NCBI RefSeq assembly: GCF_036884655.1
Contig: NC_088355.1
Location: forward strand, 21,950,001 to 22,014,000
Source: Musa acuminata AAA Group
Lineage: Eukaryota; Streptophyta; Magnoliopsida; Zingiberales; Musaceae
Length of the DNA: 64,000 bases
Direction of reading: 5' to 3'
Positions 43,202 through 56,523 of this stretch are shown here, piece after piece. How positions within the stretch are numbered: the first letter of the stretch is position 1; every line of letters starts with the position of its first letter. The translations under genes were made by a program, and so were the position numbers. The notes below the pieces were generated by a model. It was not told the origin of the DNA. It did no database searches and worked only from the letters and a program-made list of their open reading frames with translations.

Positions 43202-44944
43202 TGTTAGGATCGAGAGAACTAAGAGGGGGGGGGGGGTGAATTAGTGCAGTGGAAAACTTTCTGCGATTAAAATCGAAAGCTGCGTTCGAACGATAAAAAC
43301 AACTTCTGTATGAAAGTTGATACTAAGCAAGGTTAAAGTCAAACTATGCAGGCAGTTTGCTGCTATGATGAAAACCAGAATATCGGCGCAAACTGAAATC
43401 CGACGTTCATACGAAGAAACTAATTTACATCTAAATGCTGATTCGTAAATCACTTGATTAGATAAGACGCAGTTTAAGCAGGAGTATAAAGGCAGTGTGC
43501 AGTTATGGTAAAGCTCAAAACATAAACGCAATCTGAAAAATGATGATCAAACGAAAAAGCAGATTTACGTCTAAACGCAGATTTACGTATAAACGCACAT
43601 TTACGTCTGAACCTTGAAACTCGTTCGTAAAATCGCAGAGGGCAGTAAGCTATTGAGAAGTTTGCAGTGAAGGTAAAATGCTCAAAGGAAATGCAAACCG
43701 AGATTTAGAGTGGTTCGGTCAATCTTAACCTACTCCACTTTTGGCTTCCTCCACCGACGAGGTCACCGACGTCAACTAGAGGCCTTCCTTCAATAGGTGA
43801 AGGCCAACCACCCTCTTACAGATTCACTCCTTTTGACGGGCTTAGGAGACAACCCTTACAGAAGTTTTCTCTCCTCTCTTTACAACTCAAACTTTGAAGA
43901 AAAGAAAGAGAAGAACTAGCAGTTTTGAGCTCTAAGAACCACAGAAAGACAGCAAGATTTCGAGTGTGTGTTCTGTGCTTTCAGTGCTGAATGGGTGGGG
44001 TATTTATAGGCCCCAACCCAGTTCAAATTTAGAGCTCAAATCTGTCAATTCCCGGAATTCCGGGATCAGGCGGTTGCACCTCCTAACTGGGGTGGTTGCA
44101 CCGCTTGGTAGAGCTCGAAGACTAAGCCTCTAGGCGATGCCACCTCTGTCAGGGGTGGTTGCACCTCTCTTCCAGAGCTTGAAGACCGAGCTCAGGCGGT
44201 TGCACCGCCTGACTGGGGAGGTTGCACCGCCTGGCAAAGCTCGAAACTTGAGCTCTGGCAGTGCTACCTCTTGACAGAAGAGGTTGCACCGCCCAGTCTC
44301 GCTCGGAGATTGAGCCCGGGGCGGTGCCACCTCTTGGCTGGGGCGGTTGCACCGCCCAGTCTCGCTGGGAGACATAGCCTGGGCGGTGCTACCTTCTGGC
44401 TTGGGCGGTTGCACCTCCCACAGCAATCAGGGTCCGAATGGGTTAATCCATTCGGCCCAATTTGATTCTTTCAAGGGCCCAATTGCCCCAAGATTAAGCT
44501 AATGGGATCACCTCCCATTTCTAACTTAATAAATGTGCTAACTATGATTATTTCCTAAGAAATATTCTGCAGCTTGCTCCGGTGCGTCAATCGCTTCTTC
44601 CGGTGAGTTTCCGGTGAACTTCCGTCGATCCTCCGACGAACCCTCGATGATCCTCCTGCGGACTTCCGGCAAACTCCTGAACTTGCGACGATCCACTTGG
44701 CAAGTTCCGACGAGCTCCTTTGGCAAGCTTCTGGACTTCTCGGATTTGTTCCCGCAGAACCTCCGACGATTGTCCGAACTTCTGTCGAGCACTTGAACTC
44801 CCAACGTGATCATTGTCATGACTCCGGCGCAACTCCTGTTGCATGTCTTACTTTCATCGTAGTTAATCCTACACACTTATCTCAACACACAGATTAGACA
44901 AACAATTGACAATTGACTTCATCATCAAAATTCGAGATTCAGCA
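43202..44944 (-). repeat. 5' LTR of element D
   Basis: TGTTAGGATCGAGAG with 12 G ... GATTCAGCA (terminal ACA mutated to GCA), 1743 bp. A TATA box is at 44001-44008 and the GC-rich array at 44065-44420. It differs from the split 3' LTR by several small indels and many substitutions, so D is older than E. Confidence 0.93.
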
Positions 44945-44949
44945 TCCCT

Positions 44950-45336
44950 AAGACATTTACTGCAACTTGCTCCGGTGCATCAATCGCTTCTTCCGGCGAG
45001 CTTCCGGCGAACTTCCGTCGATCATCCGATGAACCCTCGGTGATGCTCCTGCGGACTTCCGACAAACTCCTGGACTTGCGATGATTCACTTGGCGAGTTC
45101 CGACGAGCTTCTTTGGCAAGCTCATGGACTTCTCGGATTTGTTCCCGCAGAACCTCCGATGACTGTCCGAACTTCCGTCGAACTCTCGAACTCCCAACGT
45201 GATCATTGTCTTGACTCCGACGCAACTCCAACTGCATGTCTTACTTTCATCGTAGTTAATCCTGCACATTTATCTTGACATATAGATTAGATAACAAATG
45301 ACAATTGACTTCATCATCAAAATCCGAGATTCAACA
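44950..45336 (-). repeat. 3' LTR of element 3, right piece
   Basis: It resumes after the TCCCT duplication at AAGACATTTACTGC and ends GAGATTCAACA. With 17997-19345 it sums to 1736 bp. Confidence 0.93.
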
Positions 45337-47985
45337 ATCTCCCCCTTTTTGATGATGACAATCAATTGATAATGGAGTTAACCTTAACTCCCCCTATATA
45401 TATGCCATACTTGAGATAAGTAATACTTGAATTCAAAACCTAAGAATTCAAGAGACATATTGTTAAGTTCAAATCATTTGAACTTATCAATACTCCCATC
45501 ATGATTCCCATCATGATGTATCTCTCTGAAGATGATGTCAAGGCTTGACATTCATTTTCAAATTTTACATTACAAGTTTGAATGATGGTAATAGTAGCGA
45601 TTCATCATATTGTAAGATATCAACATGCAAAACTGTGAAGTAAGATTTTGATATCATTACATGATGTATACATTTCAAATATTTTAGCAAGTATTGCATT
45701 TCATCACATGGTAAGATATCAACTCGTAAAATTACGATGCAAGTTTTTTGTTTGATATCTTGACACGATACAAACAAGGCATAATGCAAATTATAGCAAT
45801 CATAGCATCTATTCATATATCTCTTGGTAATGCAAGCATGGCATAATCATAGCATTAGTGTTTATAGCATCAATTCATATATTTCTCCCCCTTTGTCATC
45901 AACAAAAAGCATGGTAGTTGTGATACCAGGAGAACAATATAAGCAAATTTTGATCATAAGTGCGATAATTGTTCATGCCTTTACTCGGTTCATGTTATTT
46001 TCCAATAGTAAGTGATAGGAAATCAATTATACAAGCATATATAGGAAAGCATGATACGTAGATTATTTTGAATACTTGTTCCTTTTTAGTTGTTATAATC
46101 TTTTTGCATGAAGGAGGAAAGCCATTTGTGATACCAGCTATTTGTGAGTTTGCTTTGAGTCAAGATATGTGTGTGAAACAACTCTTTGTAAGTAAAAATA
46201 CTATCATCCATATTTCAAGATGGAATTCATAAGCAGGAATCATTTCATCAAATCCATTTCAGAAAAATATTTTTCATAAAAGTGTATCCGATTTTTAGCA
46301 TTCCTATTGTTAAGCGAATCCGAAAATGAAATGAATACTCTCATGCATTCGGACAAGGCTGTGCTATTGATTTTCAAATACAATCATAAGGACAAAACAT
46401 GTTTATTATCATGGAAATTTTTGTATCCAAAGCATATAATTTCCAACCTATTATTAGGGCATGTAATTGTGTAAAATCATCATGGCAATCGAGTGATTTG
46501 ATCATTCAATCAAGAAAGTCCGAAAACAAGTTCAATCATTCGGACATATTTTTTGCCATAGTTTTTCAAATATAATCATGAAGATAAGACATGTTCATCA
46601 TCATGGTAGTACGATAGCAAGTTTACAATATACAAGCAAGCAAAAAATTTTCAACATTTTAAGACACGCAAGCTAGCAATTTTCTCTTTGAGATATGCAC
46701 ATTAGCAACTCTTTCTCCCCCTATGTCATTGGCAAAAAGAAGGGAAGACCCTTTACATTAATTTCTAAATCATGACAAAGGTAGGTTTCAATCTTATTTG
46801 TGCATCATTATATTTTTAAATTTGAACATGCACAATTTCAAAAACCTTATATTTCATTCATGCATGATACTGAATAAATCAATTAATATTATGAGCATAT
46901 CATACATGATACTTAAATTTTTAACTATTTATCAATATTTTGATCATGATACCAAACATTCATTATTTAGAGTATTCATGACATTAAATCAACATTTATA
47001 ATACATCATTTTAGTAACAACTCATAGCATTTTAAATCATGATTTATATCATCTAAAATACATCACATCATAATTAAAAGACTCAAGTATTGCATGCATC
47101 ATTGCAAATCATAAATGCTTCATATCATGATGGTATCAATTTTGTCAAATTATATCCTACCATGCATGAGCATAACTTTTCATTTGTATACATCAAAATA
47201 AATTAATGAATATTTCATGTATTCATATCATCACATAAGGAATATCAAGAAGAATTGGTAATGAGATTTATGAATCATATAGACAAATAATGAATATTAA
47301 GAGACATATTATGATTCTTTTTAGATAAATCAAATAGCAAAAAGAAAGAATCATAGTAAGTTATTTTGATTTATAAAAAGAATTCTCAAGTTATAATTCC
47401 AAGAAATCACGATTCATTTCGATAAATTTCAATAAGAACACAAAGTAGGTGATCTTGATTCATAAATGATTTCAAGTTATAAATCATGGGAAATTAAGAT
47501 CATGATTTCGATAAAACCCATTAAATTCAAATCATCAAAATCTCAACATTACTTTCAAGAGATTCAAAATGGCATAGATAATTTTATTGATCTCTTAATG
47601 AAAAAGTCAATAAGGTAGAAAAATAAATTTTCAAGAAAAATACTTTTCTCTTTTTAGTTGTTTTAATTCATATGATTTTATTTCATCTATGCCAAACATG
47701 TAGCATGTTTTAAAATTGAAAGTGCAAGTTTTATTACGACAAAGATCAATAAGGCACTTTCATTACCATGAAAATCGAAAATCGCAAGATTCATCATCCG
47801 TAATTATGAAACCATTAAACACGATTTTTAAAATCTCAGAATAAAATCATGGTATCAAAACATCATTATATCATCAAGCATGATTTCATATTTTCAATCA
47901 AAATCATTTTTTTTGTTTATCATAAAAAATATATTTTTCATGATCATTTTCAAAACTACTAGCATGATCATAAATTTTACATTTT

Positions 47986-48036
<51 letters not shown>

Positions 48037-48098
48037 AAACATGTAATTTTGAAGAAAATTAATTCTATACTAGAAAAGAAAATACATTATGAAGAGCA
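45337..48098 (-). other. AT-rich interior of element 3 that replaces pol
   Basis: It starts with the terminal polypurine tract (plus strand ATCTCCCCCTTTTTGA). Internal copies of the tract are at about 45884-45910 and 46711-46735. The rest is AT-rich with many ATCATGA-type words and no pol motif. A (TA)n microsatellite lies at 47992-48032. Similar sequence occupies the interiors of elements C and 2. Confidence 0.78.
47992..48032. repeat. (TA)n microsatellite
   Basis: About twenty TA dinucleotides in the interior of element 3. Confidence 0.9.
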
Positions 48099-49067
48099 TC
48101 ATGTAATTTCGAAATACATTAAGGAGGTTTTGATTACCTCATCGTTGAATGTCGTTAAGGCGTAGTTTGCCACCTCGCCTTTCTTTATTTTCTCCTCGTC
48201 TTCGTAGGAGGAGCTCGATTCATCCCACTTTGTGTTCTTCTTTGGCCTCTTCCTTCGTTCGAGTTTGTTGTTTATTTTAGATTTTTGTTTAATAAACTTA
48301 TTAAGATTTAGTGTTCGAAGTTCAAGTTCATCATTGTCCTCATCACTTGAGTCATCGCTCAAGTGGTATTCTTTTGTCCGGAGTTCCAAATCCTTCCTGT
48401 TCTTTGGAAGGTGATTTTGTTCATCATGTTCTTCATGTTCATCATGTGCATTGTGCACCATTTCATATGTCATCAATGAACCAATTAGTTCTTCAAGTGG
48501 TAAGTTGTTTAGGTTTTTAGCTTCTTGTATTGCAGTTACTTTTGAATCCCACTTCTTAGAAAGAGAACGTAAAATCTTGTTTACGAGTTCAAAATCCGAA
48601 AAACATTTTCCAAGAGCTCTTAAACTATTGGCGACATCCGTGAAACGGGTGTACATGTCGCCTTTAGTCTCGCTTGGTTGCATTCGAAAAAGCTCAAAAT
48701 CATTCAATAAAATGTTAACTTTCGATTCTTTGACTCTACTAGTTCCCTAGTGTGTGATTTCAAGTGTTCGCCAAATATCAAAAGCCATTTCGCACGTAGA
48801 AATCCGATTGAACTCATTTTTGTCCAAAGCGTAGAATAAGGCATTCATAGCCTTTGCGTTTAAAGAAAAATACTTCTTCTCCAAATCCGACCATTCGTTC
48901 ATTGGTTTAGAGGGAAGTTGAAAACCGTTTTCAACAATATTCCATAAATCCAAATTCATGGAAATCAAGAAAACTCTCATTCGAGTTTTCCAATAAGTGT
49001 AGTCCAATCCGTTAAACAACGGTGGACGAACAACCGATAAGCCCCCTTGAAAGCCTTGAAGAGTTAT
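48099..49067 (-). pseudogene. gag: Gag of element 3 (UBN2-type, no zinc knuckle)
   Basis: The expected start codon at 49067-49065 reads ATA instead of ATG; an in-frame ATG follows at 49019. The UBN2 domain is legible throughout (LFNGLDYTYWKTRMRVFL, NAKAMNALFYALDKN, FDIWRTLEITH, ILRSLSKKWDSK). A TAG replaces Glu after EITH near 48750. The C-terminus reads DDSSDEDNDELELRTLNLN, then a basic RRKRPKKNTK patch and WDESSSSYEDEEKIKKGE. Compared with D, the segment with the CCHC box between the basic stretch and the WDxSS motif is missing. The frame ends at TAA/TGA-rich sequence and no protease follows. Confidence 0.88.
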
Positions 49068-49101
49068 TTCTCTTAGGTGTAAATCCGAAATGAGAAATAC
49101 C

Positions 49102-49115
49102 GGGCTCTGATAACA
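49102..49115 (-). other. Primer-binding site of element 3
   Basis: TGTTATCAGAGCCC on the minus strand, one base off the family sequence. Confidence 0.88.
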
Positions 49116-49117
49116 AT

Positions 49118-50311
49118 TGTTAGGATCAAGAGCACTAAGAGGGGGGGGTGAATTAGTGCAGCGGAAAACCTTCTACGATAAAAACTACGTTCGTTCGATA
49201 AAAGTGATTTCGGTAAGAAAGCCGATTCGTAAATCACATCAACTTTTGATTAAGCGAAATGCAGCAATGATATAAATGCAGTTTGCAGTTATGATTCAAA
49301 TCAGATAGTAGGTGCAAACTGAAATATGATATTCGTATGAAGAAACTGATTTACGTATAAATGATGATTCGTAAATCACTTGATTAAGCGAGATACAATT
49401 TAAGCAAGTATATAAAGGCAGTTTGTAGTTATGATAGAAATCAAAATGTAAACGCAAACTGAAATATGATGATCGTACGAAAAAGCTGATTTACGTCTAA
49501 ACGCTTATTCGGAAAATGCAAAGCTTGAAATCCGATCGTATGTGCGCAGAAAGCAGTAAGCTTTAGAGGAGGTTTGTAGTTAGGATAATATGCTTAAAGT
49601 AAATGCAAACCGAGATTTAGAGTGGTTCGGTCAATCTTGACTTACTCCACTTTTGGCTTCCTCCACCGATGAGGTCACCGACGTCAACTAGAGGCCTTCC
49701 TTCAATAGGCGAAGGCCAACCACCCTTTTACAGTTTCACTCCTTTTGACGGGCTTAGGAGACAACCCTTATAGAATTTTCTCTCCTCTCTTTACAACTCA
49801 AAATTTGGAAGAAAAGAGGGACAAGAACTTTTGGCCTTTACAACAATTTTGAGCTCTAAAAATCACAGAACAAGATCAAGATTTCGGTGTGAGTTCATGC
49901 CCTTTTAGTGCTGAATGGGTGGGGTATTTATAGGCCCCAACCCAGTTCAAATTTGGAGCTCAAAACTGTTAATTCCCGGAATTCCGGAATCAAGCGGTTG
50001 CACCTCCTGACCGAGGCGATTGCACCACCTGGCAGAGCTCGAAGACTGAGCCTCTAGGTGGTGCCACCTTTGTCAGTGGCGGTTGCACCTCCTGCTAAAG
50101 CTCGAAGACCAAGCTCAAGCGGTTGCACCTCCTGACTACGGCGGTTGCACCGCCTGGCAGAGCTCGAAGACCGAGCTCAGGCGGTGCCACCTCCTATCAG
50201 GGGAGGTTGCACCACCCAGTCTCACTCGAAGACTGAGTCCAAGCGGTGCCACCACCTGGCTAGAGAGGTTGCACCTCCCAGTCTCGCTCAAAGATTGAGC
50301 CTAGGCGGTGC
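49118..50311 (-). repeat. 5' LTR of element 3, left piece
   Basis: It starts TGTTAGGATCAAGAGC with 8 G, has about three 140-150-bp units and a TATA box at 49925-49932, and ends in the GC-rich array at GGTGC (50307-50311), the target duplication of E'. Confidence 0.93.
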
Positions 50312-51805
50312 TGCTAGTCATAGGTGCCCAGCAAGCCAATCACGTGAGTGATGGCATGTGTGACTTGATACAGAATCTTTTTGCTTATTATATTTTGACG
50401 TATATCACTTTATAACTATTGCATATGTGCATATATATATTATGATGTCCTTGGATTTGTGCAATGGGAATCGGATCGTGATGAGATCACGATAATGAGA
50501 TCGATTCACCTTTAAACACATATCCTAAATAATCCCGGTCAAAGGTTACTCGAGAGGGACATCGTGATAACGGGATAGACTGGTGTGCTGTATACCCGTC
50601 CATATGATGGATGCAGTTGGTCTCATAGTTGCTCGTGTAGGGACACTAGGGATACAGTATAGGTGCTCATTGGAAAATGAGTTCACTGATTGATCCGCTT
50701 ACGGAATGCTGGATGGTTGATGATGCCTTATTGTCAGACAGCAATTCTATAGTCCTAGTGGTGTATCTGGTCCTTAGACTTGAGACACCAAGGATGTCCT
50801 GTATGAGTGCTCAACTCTTTGATACCAGACTTATAGGTTTGGCTGTCCCAGATCTAGTACAGCTGGTCATTGGGAGTGGTAGTCGACCTTACGAGGGCTA
50901 TTGAGTGTCGATAGAGGATCATCCACTCTCGGCGTCATGAGAGGAATATCCCATGTGTTCTTGCTCAAACAAATCCCTGGCCAGCGTCATTCGGGTTGAG
51001 AGAGAAAGAGTTCTCCGGGAGAATCCGATTAGAGTGAGACTCGAGTAGAAACCGTATGGGTCTGACAACACCATGCTCGATATACGGTCTCTGGGATATT
51101 AGATGGATGAGGGATTATAGGTACACGGTAACTGAGGACAGATAGGTCCAATGGATTGGATTCCCCTGTATCGTTTGGGGACTACGGCGTAGTGGCCTAG
51201 TACTTCCGTAGTCGATGAGTCAAGTGAATTATTACAGAGATAATAATTCACTGAGTTAGAAGGAGTTCTGACAGGTATGACTCACGGCCAGCTCGATATT
51301 GGGCCTAGAGGGTCACACACATATGGTAGGCATTACGATGAGTAGAGGTTCGGATATGAGATATCCGACGGAGCCCTTGTCTTATTGGATGCAGATCCGA
51401 TACCCACTAGGGGAGGACCCATTAGGGTTTGATAGGGGACCTCTATAAATAGGAGGGATTCAGAGCCTCATAGGCTAGAGCCTTTGCTTGCCTTTCCTAT
51501 TCTCCTCTTCCTCTCCACCTCAGATCAGGCTTGGAGTTTTGAGGAGCATCGTCGCAACCCTGCTGTGTGGATCACCGTTAGAGAGGAGGACGCTTGACCT
51601 CCTTTACCCTCTCCTAATGATCTGCAAGGAAACAGGGATCTATGATCCCCCTAGGTTACACAATCTACTCTATATGCAATTTCATGTTTCGCAGATTTTT
51701 GCGCACTAATCTTCGCACGACGACGAACATCTTTTTGGGAATTAGGGATTTTGTTTTCTTGTTCTTCCGCTGTGCATGTGATGTTGCCCCCATGATTTCC
51801 CAACA
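50312..51805 (+). repeat. 5' LTR of element E'
   Basis: TGCTAGTCATAGG...TTTCCCAACA, with a TATA box at 51444-51451. The primer-binding site TGGTATCAGAGCC follows at 51807-51819. Confidence 0.94.
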
Positions 51806-51806
51806 G

Positions 51807-53613
51807 TGGTATCAGAGCCAGGTTATTCGTGCGAATGATTGGTTTTGAACTACGTGTGTTGTGTTTAGGAAGAATTTTGGCGTCAAAATCGTTGACGGAA
51901 AAGCGAGAAAGGGCAGCAACAGTTGCTGCCCTCGATCTGCGTGCATGAAGCGCAACCGAAGGCGGGTAGCACAGGGGCTGTGTTTGTAGTAGCCGGCCGG
52001 CGGCCTGTTTGTAGCAGGCTTGCTGCCGGCGGGGCTGGCAGCCCACGGGCAGAGGCGCCGCAGGACAGCGGCGCCTGCCACCGCAAGGAAGTAGTGCTTG
52101 CCGCCGCAGGGCAGCGACGCCTGCCGCCGCTGCTCCCGCGGGCGAAACCCCCCCCACAGGGGCGGCCGCCCGGCGGGACAACACCCCCCGCGGAGGCAGC
52201 GGCGCCCAAAGGGGGCGCCCACCCACAGCGGCAGCGCCGCTAGCGGGCGTGCCGCCTGCAGGCGAGGGCAGTGCCCTCATTCGCCACACAGGCCGCCGTC
52301 GGCAAGGTGGCGGCGGCGACACCAGCGTAGGGGGAAAGGGCATTAGGGTTTTCTGGGCAAAAGACAGTATTGCCACTCGGAATTTGAGAAATTCCAGTTT
52401 CTGTCTTTTGTCCAAATTATGAAAATACCCCTATAATTCAGAAATTCCCTACATGTCCCTGATTTCAGAAAATATTAATTAATTAAAAGGTTTAGTTGAT
52501 TATTATTTTTATTATTATCTAGTAGTCCTACATGATGACGATTATTTATGCATGTGATGTATGATGTGTGGACAGATGATCATGGACCGTGTGATGTGTG
52601 TACTTGTGATTATTATTATTGAGGTCTGCGAGCCTCCATTATATTTCTCGTTTATTTTCGGGCCTGCGTGCCTTTGATTAAGTTGTAATCACATGAGGAG
52701 GCACAGCGGGAGCGTTGATGGGATAGTAGGACCCACGAGACGGACGATCGTTATGCATGGAGATGCATCAAGATGTCGACGGAACCGACGAGAACGAGAT
52801 GGACGATCACAGGGCATGGAGATGCACCGTTGCACACATAGATCTTGATGTGAGTGATTAGGCCTACTGGCTCGGGCCTAATCATATTAGGTTGTGGTCC
52901 ATGATCATCTGGTGTGATTGCTTATACACATACTATATAAGTATATATATTTGCATGCGATGAAGATATATATTAAATATGTATATGTGTGACATGTCAT
53001 ACTAGGAGACCAAATCTTAGAAACATCTCTCGATAATATTAAGTCGGTAAACGTGAGGCAATTAGATTGACCCACGTGGCCTTCCATCGTTATAAGTAGG
53101 AACCAATTCCCGGTATAGGTTGAGTTGGTCGAGTCCCTTGAGACTCACCTATATCGGGATTCGCTATCTTGCTTACGACATCGAGATGTCACCAGTGACC
53201 TGAGGGCATGGTATACTTGGTCGAGTCCCTCGAGGGTATATCATCAAATCAGACTCATCTTGTAACGAAGGTGTTGACTTAACCGAGCATCATGGTTGGT
53301 CGAGTCCCTCGAGGCCATGGTGATTCGGAGGTCGAACAGGACGGGAATCACAAGGAGTTGTGATCGGCAAGAGTTGCCTACCTTTTAGGCTTAGTGTGAT
53401 TGGTCAAGTCCCTCGAGGTTACACTAAGACGCTATTTGGATCTTGATCCCCACTAGAAATCTGCCGGAGACTTCCGTTTCACGTGCTGAGGGTGTCGCGT
53501 GACTCGTTAGTAAAATAGTGGGAGCATATTAAGATAGAAGTCCATATCTTGATAGTTTATTTCTTGCAAAATCTGCATGTTATTCATTTCTGCTGCATCT
53601 TTATTTTCAGAAA
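51807..53613 (+). other. Primer-binding site and long leader of element E'
   Basis: The primer-binding site is at 51807-51819. A GC-rich block lies at about 51930-52340 and an AT-rich part at about 52450-53050. Four stem-loops (53114-53428) lie just before gag, as in E. The long open frames in the GC-rich block are low-complexity and not conserved as proteins between E and E'. Confidence 0.8.
53114..53428 (+). promoter_or_regulatory. Four tandem stem-loops in the leader of element E'
   Basis: Unit 1 (53114-53153) has outer arms TATAGGT/ACCTATA, longer than in E. Unit 2 (53208-53244) pairs ATGGTATAC with GTATATCAT; relative to E, one A-U became G-U and one G-U became A-U, so pairing is kept. 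Unit 3 (53288-53322): CATCATGG/CCATGGTG. Unit 4 (53390-53428): CTTAGTGT/ACACTAAG. The heads have single changes in unit 1 (CTTGAG) and unit 4 (GGTCAAG). Role inferred as in E. Confidence 0.7.
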
Positions 53614-54414
53614 ATGTTGCTTTCAAATCCTTTACGTGGCATACTTGATTTCAACCGCCACACTAGTTCAAATTATACGGATTGGCTCCGTAACTTGAGA
53701 ATTGTTCTCACAACGAAGAAAATCATGTACGTCCTTGATACAGTGATACCTACGCCCGAAGAAGGGGCAAACGAGGATGAGATCGCTCGCTACGTGAAGT
53801 ACATTGATGACTCCACTCTTGCTCAGTGCTATATGTTGGGCTCTATGACTCCTGAGTTACAAAGACAACATGAAAAGATGGATGCCAGATCCATTCTCCT
53901 ACATGTTCGTAAATTGTTTGAGGAACAGGGAAGGACTCAACGATATGAGATATCCAAGAGCCTTTTCCGCGCTAGGATGACTGAGGGGACACCGGTTTAG
54001 AACCATGTCCTAAAGATGATTGAGTGGATAAAGAAACTCACAGGTCTAGGAATGGTCCTAGAGGATAACTTGTGTGTGGACATTATGCTTCAGTCCCTAC
54101 CAAATTCTTTTTCAAAGTTCATAATGAATTTTAATATGAACAAGCTTGAGGTGACTCTCCCAGAGCTCCACAATATGTTGAGGGAGGCAGAGAATACTAT
54201 TAAGACTGAGAAGCCAATTCTCTACACTGGTGAGACCAAAAAGAAAAGGAAAGCAGAAAGGTCCCTTAAGAAGGGAAAGGGCAAGGGCAAACCAGGTAAA
54301 GCAATGGTTGCTAAGAAAGACCCAGTAAAGGACAAAGGCCAATGCTTCCACTGTGGTAAAGATGGGCACTGGAAGAGGAACTACAAAGAGTACCTTGCAG
54401 AAAGGGCGAAATAG
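53614..54414 (+). pseudogene. gag: Gag of element E', interrupted
   Basis: The ATG at 53614 is followed by the same gag domain as in E. A TAG at 53998-54000 (CAG in E) and a TAG at 54412-54414 break it. The zinc knuckle is [14 protein letters not shown], with the last Cys changed to Tyr. Confidence 0.88.
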
Positions 54415-55275
54415 AAGCTTGGAGAAGCTTCTGGTACATTCATGATCAATCTCCAATTGTTAGATTTTTGTGATAGTGCATTGGTATTGGATACCAATAT
54501 TGCTTATCACATCTACAATTTATTGTAAATTCTAGCAAAGCTTAGGGGAGATTGACGAGAGGAATATTGCATAAAGGTTTCTTTATGCAAGACACTACTC
54601 CACATATCATGAATGTAAGTGTCTAAGAGGAAACGAGATGAGGTGAATAGTGCATACCTGTTGCATTGTAGGCTAGGTCACATCCATGAAAGAAGGATTC
54701 AAATGTTGCTAAATAATGGATATCTAGATCCATTCAACTATGTGTCATATATAACTTGTGAGCCTTGCATTCGTGGAAAACTGACCAACTCTCCATTTAG
54801 TGGAACTGGAGAGAGAGCCACTGAGTTGTTGGAACTCATACATAGTGATGTATGTGGACCCATGTCAACTCATGCCATTGGAGGTTACCCCTACTTCATT
54901 ACATTTACTGATGATTTCTCAAGGTATGGATATGTGTACTTAATGAAGTACAAGTCCGAAGCCTTTGAGAAATTCAGAGAGTATAGGAATGAGGTGGAGA
55001 ACCAAACTGGAAAGAGTATCAAAACTCTTCGATCAGATCGAGGAGGTGAGTACTTAAGTACAGAGTTTACTCAGTTCCTCAAGGACCATGGGATATAATC
55101 CCAATGGATACCTCCTTATACACCTCAGCTCAATGGTGTCTCTGAAAGGAGAAATGGTACATTATTAGATATGGTACGGTCCATGATGAGTTTCGCTGAC
55201 CTACCCATCTTATTCTAGGGATATGCCCTAGAGACCGTAGCTTACCTTCTGAACAGAGTTCCAACTAAGTCGGTA
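54415..55275 (+). pseudogene. pol: Deleted protease region and integrase of element E'
   Basis: About 54430-54620 corresponds to 24480-24900 of E but is more than 200 bp shorter, with the protease motif damaged and in poor frame. From 54619 the pre-integrase motif ([14 protein letters not shown]) and integrase core ([14 protein letters not shown]) are readable. Stops at 55096-55098 and near 55216 break the catalytic core. Confidence 0.85.
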
Positions 55276-56523
55276 GTGTCTACACCATATGAGATATGGA
55301 AAGGGAAGAAGCCTGATCTTAAGGTTGTTAAGATTTGGGGCTGCCCTGCCCACATTAAAAGATACAACCCCGATAAGTTAGAATCAAGGACAGAGCGATA
55401 CAAATTTGTGGGATACCCCAAGGAAACTTTTGGGTATTATTTCTATCATCTCGAGGACCAAAAGGTCTTTGTAGCTAAGAGAGCAGTGTTCCTTGAGAAG
55501 GAACACATTCTTGGCGAAGACAGTGGGAGAATGATAGAGTTGAGCGAAGTTGGAGAACCAAGCTCAAGCACCACTCTACAGCCCGAGTCTGTTCAGGTAC
55601 CTAATACACAATTTTCAACTTTACGCAGGTCTGATAGAGTATCTCATCCTTCTAAGAGATATGTGGGACATATTAGAGGAGAGGATGTTGAGGATATTGA
55701 TCCTCAGACCTACAAGGAGGCTATTATAAGTATAGACTCCGGGAAGTGGCAAGAAGCTATGAATTCTGAGATGGATTCTATGTACTCCAATAAGGTTTGG
55801 AACCTAGTTGATGAGCCCGAAGGTATTGTACCCATCGGTTGCAAGTGGATCTTTAAGAAAAATATCGGAGTAGATGGAAAGGTAGAGACCTATAAAGCAA
55901 GGCTAGTGGCTAAGGGGTATCGTCAAAGGCAAGGTGTTGACTACGACGAAACCTTCTCACCCGTAGCACTGCTAAAATCCATCAGAATTCTATTGGCTAT
56001 TGCAGCACACTATGATGATGAGATCTGGCAGATGGATGTGAAAACCGCATTCCTCATTGGGAACCTCGAGGAGGTGTATATGATGCAACCTGAGGGATTC
56101 GTGTCCAAGAAGTGCCCAGATAAGGTGTGTAGGTTGCTTAGATCCATTTTTGGACTAAAGCAAGCTTCCCGAAGTTGGAACATAAGATTTGATGAGGCAA
56201 TCAAATCATATGACTTCGTTAAGAACGAAGATATGCCTTGTGTATACAGAAAGGTAAGTGGGAGAGCTATCACCTTTTTGGTGTTATATGTGGATGACAT
56301 CCTCATCATTGGGAATGACGTAAGAATGCTATCCATAGTAAAGACTTGGTTATCTAGACACTTCTCCATAAAGGACTTAGGGGAAGCATCCTATATCTTG
56401 GGGATTAGAATCTATAGAGATAGATCCAAGAGGATGCTTGGCTTGTCCCAGTCCAAGTTCATAGAAACCATTGTCAAAAGTTTTGGCATGGAAAATTCCA
56501 AGAAAGGGCGAACATGGATATGA
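55276..56523 (+). pseudogene. pol: Reverse transcriptase of element E'
   Basis: 415 open codons covering the integrase C-terminus and the copia RT, including the catalytic LYVDDILIIG and DLGEASYILGI. The motif QMDVKTAFLIGN has Ile where E has Asn, and one of the two Glu codons of E's EEEVYM stretch is missing. It ends at the same ENSKKGRTWI plus stop junction as E. Confidence 0.9.

Larger units (their letters stand above)
19346..44944 (-). mobile_element. Element D: SIRE/Maximus-like copia element with gag, RT and RNase H but no integrase
   Basis: It is flanked by TCCCT (19341-19345 and 44945-44949). The 3' LTR is 19346-20283 plus 28967-29727, split by E. The interior 29728-43201 holds the Tekay-like insertion at 30359-40008, and the 5' LTR is 43202-44944. 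In minus sense the order is primer-binding site, gag with zinc knuckle, a pre-RT linker, RT and RNase H; protease and integrase are absent. It is the only SIRE-like member here that retains part of pol. Several stops make it defective. Confidence 0.92.
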
